In this document: positions 1 to 11,182 of the stretch, one piece after another
How the letters are laid out: each line of letters opens with the position of its first letter
Position numbering within the stretch: position 1 is the first letter of the stretch
From: Gloeophyllum trabeum ATCC 11539
Lineage: Eukaryota; Basidiomycota; Agaricomycetes; Gloeophyllales; Gloeophyllaceae
DNA length: 64,000 bases
Direction of reading: 5' to 3'
Assembly: GCF_000344685.1 (NCBI RefSeq)
Contig: NW_006920429.1
Coordinates: forward strand, 1 to 64,000
The notes under the pieces: generated by a model
What the model was told of the DNA's origin: nothing
What the model saw: the letters and a program-made list of their open reading frames with translations, nothing else
The model's database searches: none
Made by a program: the position numbers and the translations under genes

Positions 1-860
1 AATTGCTTCAGAATTGACTGAGATCAAGCGGTGGCAATATATACCGCACTTGTGCACATGGGACTTAAGCTCGACAACCAGCAGACAGTGCTGGCATCTT
101 CAGGGCCTGTCAAAGATGACTCTAAACACTTGAATGAGGGAGTGGAATCATTCCCAGCATGGCTGGCTAAGCAACAGCAGTCGGATCCCCAAGGGGTATA
201 TATTCAAGAATAATAGTAATTCTGTAGAAACACAAGCATGGCAGGTGGGAGGTTCAGTGGCTGGTAAACTGTCATCAAACAGATGCCCCTGGGTGTCCCC
301 AAAGGGTGCGGAACCTTCCAAGTGAATTTCCAGTGTGCATCGCCCACCCAGCCAGAGCTGAAATGTGCTGCAGCATGAAGGGCAGAGCTTGATGGGTTTT
401 GTGCCTACTGAGATGAAATCAGAGAGCCATAAATAGGGGAATACACCCAACTGCGGTGTTATTTGATCGCCTTCAGCCCCAACCGTCGATGTCGGTGCTG
501 GCAGGGGGCAAATGGGTGGAGGCTGAACGAGCGGGTCTGGTGGCTGCGGTGCCTAAGTAAACAGGATCAGGAGGGTGGAAATAGGGTGTGCACACAAAGA
601 GCGGAGCAAGGGGATGCATTTCAGCCCCAACCGTCGCCAGTCAAAGGTAAGCCATGGGCCGTCGGCACAGAAGCGCCCGCAGGTGGCCGCACGGATAGAG
701 GGGGGCCCCGGTGGATGTTTCAATGTTGAAGGGGAGGTGCCTAAGCCCCTTTCCAGATAGTCAGAACGGCCGCTGGGGCGGTATTTTGGGCGCGCGACGG
801 TAGGGGGGCCTACCGTCCGTTCCATATGGGTAGGCATTTAGTAAATCACCTTATAAATGC
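1..860. other. Stretch without a recognisable gene
   Basis: No open frame here resembles a known protein and no run of paired splice sites joins into a longer frame. The only structure I see is a pair of short direct repeats: CAGCCCCAACCGTCG occurs near 474 and again near 623, and GGTGCCTAAG near 547 and 737. This suggests a small local duplication with a period of roughly 150-190 bp. Confidence 0.5.
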
Positions 861-1765
861 CTTAGCTCCGGGGCCCGCAGACGCGTCTATCGAGGGGCGT
901 CGTCCTCATGCCCAACCTCCAACACTCACTCCCTCTTGTTTCCATCAAACTACTGAAGGTGCGGACGCATATGAGTCACCATGAGGCCAGCATCTGTCAG
1001 CAAACGGCCGGAGGTAATTAGCACGTGATCGGCACATCACGCGGAGTGATGGGACCTCTTAGGGCAGGTGGCGGAGCGTTGAGGCGACCTCTAGGGGCTG
1101 GGACGAGCAAGTAGGAGTGCAAGAGAGTCATATGGTGTATGGTATGACGGCGGCAAGTGCTGAGCAATCCTGTGGGTAGCGGCGTTTATTTGTTATTTAT
1201 CTCCGGACGGTCGCAAAGCCATTCCGGTAGTATAAATTGTACAAAGTAGCATACAGAAAAACAAGTTTTTGCACTTCACCATCTCAGAGAATTAGCGTTA
1301 CGATCTCAGCGACCCGAGAAGTTCGAAAGCGTTGAACTTAGCGAATTATAACCGATCCTAGCTTTGCCAATAGGCCTGACTCGTCGAGTGAATTATCTCC
1401 GCCATCGATTCAATTAGCTCCAGTGAGTCTCATGTAGCGAAATAAAATTAAACAAGTCTTTCTAGTGTTTCCTACTCCCGTGGGCCCGAACCTACACTCA
1501 GTTCCGTGGTTTGCGACTTTGTTTGCGACTTTCCGGAGATAAATACTCCGGAGCATCCATTAGTGTTTGTTTCAGGCGTCAAGGTTTTTGTTTTATTTTT
1601 CTAGGTCTTCCTACGGACTACCCTACAGTGTCTTACTCCTCCTTTCCCCCTCGAACTATTAAATACCCTTCAGTTGTCTCGGACCACCTTAACCCATATC
1701 ACGGGGTTTAGGTTTATTCCTTTTGGTCCTTGGTGATTGTTGTGTGTCTGTGCATATCACCACAT
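861..1765 (+). repeat. LTR-like dispersed repeat, copy A
   Basis: This block matches 31093-32215 in the same orientation over almost its whole length, with scattered substitutions. Copy B has about 220 extra bases (roughly 31152-31375) that are absent here. Landmarks shared by both include GCACGTGA-type E-box sequence, a TATAA(A/G)TTGTACAAAG box, and a pyrimidine-rich stretch near 1600-1700. An internal TATA and dispersal in two places fit a solo LTR or a 5' LTR plus leader of a retrotransposon. No gag, protease, integrase or reverse transcriptase frame is present next to either copy. LTR class and exact ends are not resolved. Confidence 0.6.
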
Positions 1766-1882
1766 GCAGCTTCATGTTACAATACGGGTCAGGCAATGAA
1801 TGTAGTGAAGCCAAGTAGAGGGTGCGGCCGAATATAGTGCTCCCACAGTGCTAAACATTGAACAGCACTTATTTATACTTCC

Positions 1883-4441
1883 CTATAGAACCTCTGCAAA
1901 ATATCTGACATCTATGCATCCTTCCCATCCACGTATACACCTCACCATCTCCTCTGAAACAGCTAGCCCCTCATAGTATGCTCCATGCAAGAACCCTGCC
2001 GCACTGTTCAGCTTGCTGCTCCTCTGCGGCGCGCTCGACGAAAAGTACTCACCGAACCACTGCTCGCTAGTATGCTCACCCGCAAACCACACTTTCCCCT
2101 TCTTCCCGCCGACTTTTGCCCGCAGGGCGGCGTGCTGCGAGCGTGTGAAGGTGGCGGGCCAGTTTGAATAGGAGCCTCGGAACAGTGGATCAGAGAGCCA
2201 GTGCGGGATGTGGAAAGCGATCGGCTAACAAGAGGGAGAATAACCCAGCAAAAATCAGGTGGATGATGTTCCCGGAGGGCAGGAAGCTAACCTCGGGAAT
2301 CGTGACGTTCGGGTACATTCGTCCTAGTACCTCCAAGACTTCCCTCTTCACGTCTTTCTCTGACATAGCGTCCACTCGCCTTGCGAAGTCACCCTATTGA
2401 CCAAAGTACGTGAACGTGAGCGAGAGCTTCCGAAGGTGAGTGAGTACTCACAGTAACAGTGACAAAGAGGATGCCCGAGCCGGGGTACAGCTTCGGGTGG
2501 TCGAGGCTCTGCCATACGGGATAATACCCTCGCTCCTGACCCGCATACAGAGCGAACTGTGCGTGTACGATATCGTAAGCTATCAGATCTACCAGAGTGA
2601 TCGGCTAGCGACGCACCTCGGTGTCGAACCAAAACTTCTCTTCGAACTGGAGAAAAATCTTCGTGAACGTTGCCTAGAGTATGCAAGTTTTCCGTTTATA
2701 GGTATACCGTGATATGTAGAGCTGACCCTCACCATGTCCATCCCCGCCAGCGCCTTCTCTTTCCACCCACCGTGCGGGATGAGCCTTTCGTCCCACCTCA
2801 CATCGCCCGCTTGCAGCACGCCGAGTGAGAACGTACACAGAGCGTATTCGCCTGTCAACACCTCCCCGCTCTCCAGCACGACTTCCACTCTTTCATCCTC
2901 TCCCGCTCCTTGCACTCGCCATACCTGCTGGAGGTGCTGGCTATCGCCGATTTCACGGGGTGATGAACCACTCAGGCGGATCTCCTTCACCATAGAGTTT
3001 AGACGGACTTGCGCCGGGTCGAGGAAAGACTGCGCTTCGGCAAGGATAAAATGCTTGAAGCCGCGCGGGTCGACAGAAAGGTGGTTCGTGGGGGAGAACC
3101 CGCCCGCACTGGGCTCATATGTGTGGTTGTTGCTCTGCGAATCGGGTTGATCAGTATCACTAATGTAAGTAGATTGAATTAGACACCCGAAGCGGAGGGA
3201 GAAGAAAGGGAACACAAGGATGATGGGCGCCGGTTAAGAATCGAATGGGAGGACAGAAATTGAGATAGAGCGAGATAAAGGACTACACGGGTAAATTGAC
3301 CGTGAGCCCGCGCATGTAGACACGGCCAAGAACCGTGCCCACTCAATATATCAAAGGGTGACTTTGTCTCAGGCGAAACGTTAACCGCAGGGACCCAAGC
3401 CGTAATTCACACTCTGGCTCTTATCCTAAGGCAATGCTCCCGCCTGGGACACGGTTCTCTTCCGCGAAGCGTATATCGCGCACCGGGGTCGCGACTCGAC
3501 GCCATACCATACATTAACCCTGAACCTTTCGTCTCGTACTTCCCTGATGCTCCGGCTCGCCGCTCGCCACTCCTAGTTCAGAGAACGACGACACTGTAGC
3601 CGCAGCGGATGGAGAGCGTGACAGTAAGGAGGGAGGTACGAAATCCGGCGCATATAGCGTGAGCGTCGCGGAAGTGGCACACAGCCCTCGCGCATACGTG
3701 AAGGGGAAAGGCGATGGGCAACCAATAGACATGAAATAAATGGGCAACACTCACCAGCCCGCTCGCCCACCAGCTCGTCTTCTCTGGGCGGTCCGCATAC
3801 TCCCAGTCGAAAGTATAATACTCGACCGCCTTCTCTGCCGGTGTCTCGGGATGGAAGCCTAGCGATTCGTAGCCATCTCTTGCTGACGAATCGGAGGTAC
3901 ATTCCGAAGAGGTAGATGAAGCGGGAGGGCAAGCGTGGGTGACGAGAGCCGCATAAGCTGCGAGCGAGGCGTTGAGGAGAGGCAGAAAGGGCGCAGGCCC
4001 AGTTTCGTCGTATGTTGCTAGGATGCTGTCTGTGACACCTCATGCAAAGTGGAGATGATGGACGAACTTACTCATGCTCCCGTAGTAGTCACTATACATT
4101 GTCCGGACCCCCCACCGCTTCACCATCTCCCATATCGGGTTCACCCGCTCGAAGTCGCGCGTCTGCGTCCCGTGCACCCAATTCGCGCCACGTTCAACCG
4201 TGTAGGAGCCCATCGTGTGCGACTGCAGTCGCCCACCTAGTTCCCCGCGCGCTTCGATGACAAGGAAGGAGGTGGACGGGGACAGCTGTGAGAGAGTTCG
4301 TGCGGCAGTGACACCCGCCACGCCGCCTCCGAGGATGAGGACGGTTGCGTTGGTCTTGGGTGACGGCGGAGGGGCGGGAAGCGCATGGGTCAGGGAGAGG
4401 GCGAGAGAGAGAAGGGTAAGCAGCGGAAGACATACGTGCAT
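1883..4441 (-). CDS. Secreted FAD-dependent polyamine oxidase (flavin amine oxidase family)
   Basis: Eight exons join into a 531-residue protein: 4441-4072, 4029-3755, 3134-2733, 2673-2617, 2556-2452, 2393-2292, 2224-2053, 1995-1883. Residues 1-20 form a signal peptide. An FAD dinucleotide-binding motif G38-x-G40-x-x-G43 is followed by an EARxELGGR box and ERGANWVHG, all typical of amine oxidases. The C-terminus carries WFAGEHTSEQW and GFLHGAYYEGL, the second FAD-contact region of fungal and plant polyamine oxidases. Family knowledge: these enzymes oxidise spermine/spermidine-type amines and release hydrogen peroxide. A secreted form may feed lignocellulose oxidation (inference). Length is normal for the family. 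The intron 3754-3135 is about 620 nt, ten times its neighbours, so a small extra exon could hide there. A TATA-like box lies 40-50 bp before the ATG. Confidence 0.88.
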
Positions 4442-4478
4442 TATTGAGAGAGAACCACAATAATAAGTCCCGAGGGAG

Positions 4479-4491
4479 ACTACTATATAGT
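4479..4491 (-). promoter_or_regulatory. TATA-like box of the polyamine oxidase gene
   Basis: On the minus strand the sequence reads CACTATATAGTAG, about 40-50 bases upstream of the start codon at 4441. Position and sequence fit a core promoter element; there is no experimental support. Confidence 0.5.
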
Positions 4492-7400
4492 GCTGTGGAC
4501 GAGCTACCTCGGATGCTGGTCCTCGGGTACTTCTGCCATGCCGAGTTCGGGATACCAGAGTACTCGAGGAAGCGCACCCATTGTAAGCAGAGAACAAGAT
4601 CCGAAACCCATAAGCTTCTGTCCGGCGCTCTTATCGCATACACGAGCGTCTCCTCGTGAGATATGAATCGGATATAGACGAGGATCGTTCATACTTGCCA
4701 TTTGGTGGGACCTGAGTGCACAAGCTAAGCTGCCCAGTCAGAGCCATCAAACAAAGTCTCCAACCTGAAGTAATGCATCAGGAAGGGCTCGATGCGAACT
4801 CGCGACGGCAAAGCGAAACGACAATACCACGAACACAGCCGCAGCTATTCTTAGATGACTCACCAAGGTTAGGGTCCGCCAGCGGGGTCAGCTGAAGAGC
4901 GCCGTTCGCCTCCGTCCTCGGATAACGCTCATTCTTAAGCTTTTGCCGCGAGGGGTTATTAGACTGGGAGGGAGTATTCCCAATTCCGCTCGACCGGATT
5001 GCGACAGCGTGAGATGTGGCTCACGGATCTTAGATGATGTAGTATCTCGCCGTCCGTGTCCATGGGTGCGTTTAGTGTCCTTGGATGTATATATTCCCAT
5101 TCCGGAGGTCAGAAAACCACGCAGGACGTGCCGGAATGTGTGGACGTACTTGTCTTGAACACTACGCTAGCGGCGTGTTTCAACCTCGCCAGCAGTATCC
5201 TCACTTGGCCAACTCCGGAAAGCACCCGACACCTGTATACACGGGTTGAGGACGAGTACACGTGCTCAGCGATGCCGTCGCCGCAGGTGCCACTCCGTTA
5301 TATGTACAGGAGCCTTGCCTTCATACGTCCATAGTCTCGCTGATCCGCTCGGGCTTCCGGGAAGCCGGAAAATAGAACCACGCCCCTGGTCAATACATCC
5401 CATGCGGATATTATGCGCACAAGATGCCGGGCTTGCGACCGAAATTTGTAGTATCAAATCAATAGAACCCACGCCCGTCCTGTCGAGCCCCGTCCCGAGT
5501 CCGGTCAGGCAGCATTACAAAGAGCAGTTGACGTACCGCAGAGCAAGAGACGGAGCGCCCAAGGACTCCAGGTCGAATGAGCGTAGGCGTTAGACTAGTG
5601 AATTATACATGGGGCCACTTGCTTACCGTGTACGTCCCGTACGGTCCTCGAGCAAGGGGGAGCAACAGCGCGAAACGTATTCCCTGGTGCGACTTGAACA
5701 CGCAACGCATCCCTTGTCTAGTACGAACAGGTCGACTTGATGAATGAGCACATTCCGGGTGCCGCGAATACGTACCTCGTGCGACCGACTGTCACTACGC
5801 GTCCATTGTTATCCTCGCTACCCCGAAGAAATGTTATAAGAGGCACTCACTAAATCCTTGGGCCAAGTCGTCTGATGGAGAGTACTCCCCAACGAGCTGC
5901 TGGCTACGAGATGTCCGAAATCACATCAAGCCCGATATCAGAATTGGAACTCGCACCGTCGCAAGCTTTTCCCAGCGACCCATTTCAGTCGCAAAGTGCG
6001 CTATTGCGAGTTTGCCGATCCACGGATAGGCACTAGAGCTCAAGGTGAAGACGTCTGCAGAACGAAGCCCAAGTAGAACTTACCGTCGACAAACGGCGCG
6101 CGGCCGACGAAAGACGCTGGAATTGTTGGTGGCAACGGTCGGCGTCGCTGAGGGTGAGGGCGCGAGTGACGCGAGCGGCTGCACTCGACGCATTCCCGAC
6201 CGCCCACCGAAACGCCAGAGTGGCGGGATGAACCTAGACTGTGGGGTTTAAAGCAGATGACGTGCCGCCTTGTCTCGATCTGCTATGGCTCGTCAGTTTA
6301 GACGAGGCGCTCGGGATGTGCAGCGCAGGCCGGGACTGCAATACAGCACACCCGCCCGTTGCGACATACACACGGACTCGTGAAGTAAAAACGAACCCCG
6401 ATGCATTCGCAACGCGTCGCGCCGCGAACGTCATCAGTGCGATCCCGACACGTACCGCGATATGTCTTCATCACACATTATCTTCTGACTTTCTACGAGT
6501 ACTCACCGAATTTCCTAGCTGGAACATCTCCGCAACATGTCCCCGCAAGCACCTGGACATTCAGAGCACAAAGGCAACGTCCATCGCGGTATCGCGAACG
6601 CAGCCTATACGAACCGCGCCTGCTTGGAGCGAGTCCCGGGACGCCCTGGGAGGGTGTGGATACATACGCAAATGACTTCAAAGTCGCGGGAGGGAGGGGA
6701 AAAACAACAACCGGAAAGCAACGGATGGCTTACCTTGCACGAACTGCGCACGCGTCAGCCCAGGATGACGATGTCGGCAGAACAAAGGCCCGAACCAGCG
6801 GCGCAAGTCGAGCCCTCGGCTGCGAGTCGCGCCAGGCAGCCTGCCTCGACCCGTACGCACGGGCCCGGCATTGCGTCAAGATGCCTGAATCGCGCATACG
6901 GGCTGGTCCAGAAACGAGGCGCGAGGTGAAACGGGGAGTGGAACACGAGCTACAGCGACGGAGGAGCACATCGGGCGAACGGGGTTCGTCGCGGCCCGAG
7001 ACGTCTGCACAAAGGAAACGACGGCGGCCGAGGATGCACGAGGACTATCGAGGCGGTGTCCGCACGCTCTCTTCTGCGAAGATAAACTGACAAGATACCC
7101 ATCTAATCGTGGCATTTATCACAACGCCAGCTTCAAGCGGTCATTGAGGACCCCGCGACTGTCGATTTTGTCTATTCGGGGTTCTCAACATGGTTGCGAG
7201 GCGTCTACCTCTGAGTCGCCGCTCGCATACCGGTCTTGACCAGAGAGACGCGTAGGGGGTTGGGAGGCCCAAGGGCAGATAATGGGAGGACGTACCGCGC
7301 AGCCACTGGGCGTTTTAGGGGCGTCTACCCCCTCTGGTCGTTGCCTCGCGTCCCTGTCTTCACCAGGGGGTGCGCAGGGAAGGAGCGGGAGCGAAGTGGG

Positions 7401-8060
7401 AGGCCCGGGGGCAAGTAATCGGAGGACTTGCCGTGCGCGTAGAACGCCAGAGCTCAACGCGTCTAATCATAAACGAGGATAGCGCGACGACTAAGTCACT
7501 GGCACCAAGCGCCCGATAGCAACTGCACGGATGCACTCCGTCGCAGACCCGCCGCGCTCGTCAAGAAACATGCTATAACCCGTCTACAAGGCTCAACCAT
7601 CACGTTCACATGCCTGAGACTTGTATATGGGTTAGAACAGCACAAGCGACGTATCCGCGTACGCGGGGCGCGAAGTAAGCGGTCGGGTTGAGGAAGGGTC
7701 GAACCAGAGCACAAGTATCGGAAACCAGAGACGCGGAGGTGACAAGTGGCATCCACACACCGTGGCCTGCAGCAGAGAAAGACCCACAATATGTTGCCCG
7801 ATACGCGTCGTTACCTGGTTCTTGAATCACGACATACGGTATCAGCGTTCGGTTCGTTCCGAGCGGCCGTTCGAGCGTCGAGTTCTGTAGAGTTCCAGAC
7901 AAATCCAAGGGCGTTTGCAGGCGTCTGCCGGGCCTCCGCGTCGACCCTCCGTTGTTCTGAGACCAGACAGACTCCAACTCTGGGAAATAAACCCTTTGAA
8001 ACACAAGGTAATCCACAAAGGCAGTCACAGCAGCGATGACGAGCAGTCCTGAGATGAGAG
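4492..8060. other. 3.5 kb without a recognised gene; possible decayed or unresolved minus-strand exons
   Basis: Many overlapping short frames occur in all six frames, as expected for GC-rich sequence, and none resembles a family I know. The most protein-like piece is on the minus strand at about 8060-7606. It begins with a hydrophobic stretch ([18 protein letters not shown]) and continues for over 130 residues without a stop. It has no ATG in frame, because a TGA lies just upstream. Canonical donor sequences on the same strand occur near 6733 (GTAAGC), 6079 (GTAAGT), 5850 (GTGAGT) and 5770 (GTACGT). This could be a poorly conserved multi-exon gene or its remains. I could not close a model. 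Confidence 0.3.
7260..7442 (+). repeat. Imperfect 40-bp direct repeat, offset 140 bp
   Basis: Around 7260-7301 and again around 7400-7441 the sequence begins TGGGAGGCCC, continues with a GGGCA(G/A) block, and then has GGAGGAC(G/T)T(A/G)CCG. About four fifths of the positions agree. It looks like a small local duplication within the unassigned stretch. Confidence 0.45.
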
Positions 8061-8133
8061 CGAATGCAGCCCGTGACCGTGGAAAAGCAGAACGTCATCG
8101 AATACTCAGACTCTGAATCAGCCATCGCCGAGG

Positions 8134-8143
8134 AATATATAAT
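8134..8143 (+). promoter_or_regulatory. TATA-like box of the superoxide dismutase gene
   Basis: AATATATAAT lies about 80 bases before the start codon at 8221, followed by a pyrimidine-rich leader with CCCACC and CCACCACCACC tracts. This is a common arrangement for highly expressed fungal genes. Confidence 0.45.
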
Positions 8144-8220
8144 CCGCGCTCGTTATCGTCCCCATCGTCCCCCCCTTTCCCACCCACCGTCGTCGTCCAC
8201 CACCACCACAGACCGCAGCA

Positions 8221-8953
8221 ATGGCAGCAGCAGCGACCGGCCAGCACAAGCTCCCCGACCTGCCGTACGCGTACGACGCCCTCGAGCCGTTCATCTCCCG
8301 CCAGATCATGGAGCTTCACCACAAGAAGCACCATCAGACCTACGTCAACGCCCTCAACCAGGCCGAGCTCGCATACGCAAAGGCGTCCACCCCCAAGGAG
8401 CGCATCGGCCTCCAGGCCGCCCTCAAGTTCAACGGCGGAGGTATGTAACACGCATCTTTCGCCGATCCCCCGAACCAACCCCCCGATCAGGCCACATCAA
8501 CCACTCCCTCTTCTGGCAGAACCTCGCCCCCGCCGCCTCCGAAGGCAAGGGCAACGGCGGCCAGCTCAAGGACGGGCCCCTCAAGGACGCCATCAACGCC
8601 ACCTGGGGCTCCTTTGACAAGTTCAAGCAGGAGTTCAACACCACCACCGCCGGCATCCAGGGCTCCGGCTGGGGCTGGCTCGGCGTCAACCCCTCCAGCA
8701 AGCGCCTCGAGATCACCACCACCCCCAACCAGGACCCGCTCCTCACCCACGTCCCCGTCATCGGCGTCGACGTCTGGGAGCACGCCTTCTACCTCCAGTA
8801 CTTGAACGTCAAGGCCGACGTGAGTCTCGCAGCTTGCTTACCGCCCCTTCTGCTCTGACGGCCCGCTAGTACCTCAACGCCATCTGGAACGTCATCAACT
8901 TTGACGAGGCCGAGAAGCGCTACCTCGACGCCACCTCTGGCTCCAAGCTCTGA
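8221..8953 (+). CDS. Manganese superoxide dismutase with a C-terminal SKL
   Basis: Three exons (8221-8440, 8491-8819, 8870-8953) give 210 residues. The protein converts superoxide to oxygen and hydrogen peroxide. The Fe/Mn-SOD N-terminal helical domain ([25 protein letters not shown]) is followed by the alpha/beta C-terminal domain. All four metal ligands are visible: H33, H78, D167 and H171. Y41 and Q130 match the second-shell Tyr and the Mn-type Gln ([10 protein letters not shown]). The frame starts only nine residues before the conserved KLPDLPY, so there is no room for a mitochondrial presequence. The last three residues are Ser-Lys-Leu, a textbook type-1 peroxisomal targeting signal. Introns are 50 nt each. 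Fold and metal type are near certain; location in the cell is inference. Confidence 0.95.
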
Positions 8954-9897
8954 ACCCTGGCGCCCAAGCTTTGAGTGAAAGGAGTTGTACCATGCAGTGT
9001 AATAGTAGTAGCGACGAGGGGAGAAGAATCTAAAATGTTATGTTTGTATTCATCGCTTCAATCAAGTGCTGGTATCCGATAAGATCACGGTGTCGCGATC
9101 TCACGTTTGATTGACATTTCCTGTCGCACCCCGCCGACATTTTCATTTCGACGGCATTCGGAGCTGGCACTGCACAGAGCGATCAGTAGTCAATCTGTAT
9201 TATCTCGGCTTCGATGTCAAGTCTAGTATACACACACATACATCCGCACGTAACCCTCGACTGACAGGCCACCTGACACTACGGACCGACTGCCGACGAA
9301 CGCAACACATCCAGAGCGCCTCCATCGCGAGTACCTCCTCGAGAGCGATCCTCCCCGCGTGCATCAACAGTCCAGCGCGAGCTCTGAGCCCATGCCCGTT
9401 CCCTCTCGCCGTCGTCGTCCACGTCGTCCTTGGCCGGGAGTACTTGTCCAGTCCACAAGGACAAACCCCGGACCCGACACAGAGCCCTCCCTAAGCTTAC
9501 CTAGGGCGTGCCCAGATGGCTCTCCCTACGCCCGGCAAGAATATTAATGGGGAACTCGCGCAGGCGACCGTCATGAATCCGAGACTGCGCATACACCCCT
9601 TCGTCCGCTCGGGCTGCTCCAATCCGCGGCTCCCCTCTCGCTTATACGAGGCAGTGGGCACCGAAGCCAGCTGGTTTGTTTGGCCAGATCGAGTGCTTTA
9701 TCCGACGTCTGCAGTTGGGGGGCGGACGACTCGCGCGATTCCGTTGTGGGATTAAAGGCGAGAAGCCAGTGTCACGCCCCGCAGCTCGCAGACTATTCCG
9801 AGTTTCTCGAGACTCGACATTTGCTCGTTCGCGCGGACCGCCGCCCATGATGGCCCGCGGCCCGTGATGGTCAAGCATCCAAGCTTCGGGAACGCGC
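8954..9897. other. SOD 3' flank and spacer, no gene seen
   Basis: The stretch holds the 3' untranslated region of the superoxide dismutase gene and about 800 bp of unassigned sequence up to the F-box relic. Frames are short, and none resembles a known family or pairs with a splice partner that extends it. Confidence 0.45.
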
Positions 9898-10873
9898 TCA
9901 GGGGAGCCAACCCATCAACTCCACCGTCTCCGCGGCGAGTTCCTCTTCCGCCGGGTCGGGCGAGTCGGCTTCATACCAACGTCCCGGCCATTCGAGGACA
10001 GGCGCTTCCAGGGCCGCGATGGCTTCCACGCCTCTGACGTGGTACTCCGCATAGTGACGCCCCGAACCGAAGCAAAGAGACACGGACTTGCGCGACTGAG
10101 TGGAGTGTCGAGACGTCGAGGCCCGCGCCCCGCGACCCCCATATCCAGCTCTTTGCGCGGAGACACGCGAGAGTCGCCGCGGTGTAAGTACGCGCAGACC
10201 ATCCCAATCAGCTCGGTCGGGGTATCGAAGAACTCGAGTGTCTCCAAAGCCAGGCCCCCGAGCGTCGGGGAAACCTGCTCCTCGTTGACGTAGCAGCTCC
10301 AAACGCGAAGGATCCGGAGAGATGGGAGCTTAGGCAGCCGCAGCGCGCCGCATCCGTTGAAACCGACAAGGCACAGGTCCCGAAGACATGAGAAGGTGGC
10401 TAGAATATCGAGGATGGGGAGTGTCTTAGGGCGACCAGGGGCGCATTTGAGGACAAGCCGGGTTAGGGAGGTCGTGCAAGGCGCAGGACCTAGAATGTGG
10501 TCGAGCTCCAGGGAGTTATGCGTCTCGCAAGCGAGCACACCAAGCGCGAAAGCTGCGGTCTTTCGCCGAGAGTACGTGCGAGCCGGATTAAGCCTTCTCG
10601 AGAATGGAGAACGGGGCTCCGATAGCGAAGGGTAGCAACGGGCCAGTACCAGTCCTTGCTGACAGGGATGATAGTGCGTAGAACCCTTCGATGGTTATCG
10701 TGAAAGATGGAATTCATCTTGCAAGGGGGACATCGAGCGCATGAACTGAGGGCATGGCCCAGTATCAGCATGATCACCTCGGGTGGCAGAGACGCAGCGG
10801 GGACTTGGCTGCCCGCCCCGGCGATCTCAAGAGATTTTCGTCGGCGGCGATACGCTGGCAGTAGTTTCTTCAT
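9898..10873 (-). pseudogene. F-box/leucine-rich family relic, internally deleted and frameshifted
   Basis: The start (10873) matches the intact gene at 36729-35374: both share PAASLPPEVIMLIL, the F-box core, then RVLR and a (K/R)DWYWP motif, and LARTL. After LVCSL about 60-65 residues present in the intact protein are missing, and the frame changes. The middle part resumes at TSLTRLVLK, LCL(V/I)GF and LPSLR(I/V)LR. A second frame change comes near 10200, after which homologous residues (SLCF, RG(V/I)E) continue to about 9898. These breaks make a working protein unlikely. F-box proteins normally link substrates to SCF ubiquitin ligases, but no function is expected from this copy. Confidence 0.75.
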
Positions 10874-11182
10874 CGTCCGCAGCGGGCAAGCGCAGCTCTG
10901 TTCAAGAGGATTTATACTAAGGATACGTGATTTACCTCTTCATATTCCTTGCCAAGGTCGAGATACTCACTTCTGGTGGTGGAACAACAACTGGCGTGCC
11001 GCAAACTCTCAAGTGCGGTCGTCAACGTACTGCGGGATCATGACTCGGAATCAGGATGCGTCCGAGGGCGTCTAACTAGTACTGCCTCCTGAGAGCATTA
11101 GCGCCGAACCTTCCGGCATCGTTGCCCTGACTCCTTGGGCGCAAGTTCATGCACACGAGCGAGGGCATGAGAAAAGGTAGGC
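10874..11182. other. Upstream flank of the F-box relic, no gene seen
   Basis: About 300 bases between the F-box relic and the duplicated block beside the first gap. Nothing recognisable. Confidence 0.4.

Noticed and set aside
6401..7090. 229-codon plus-strand frame
   Set aside because: Arg/Ser-rich composition typical of GC-rich shadow frames, overlapped by several frames on the other strand, with no domain resemblance.
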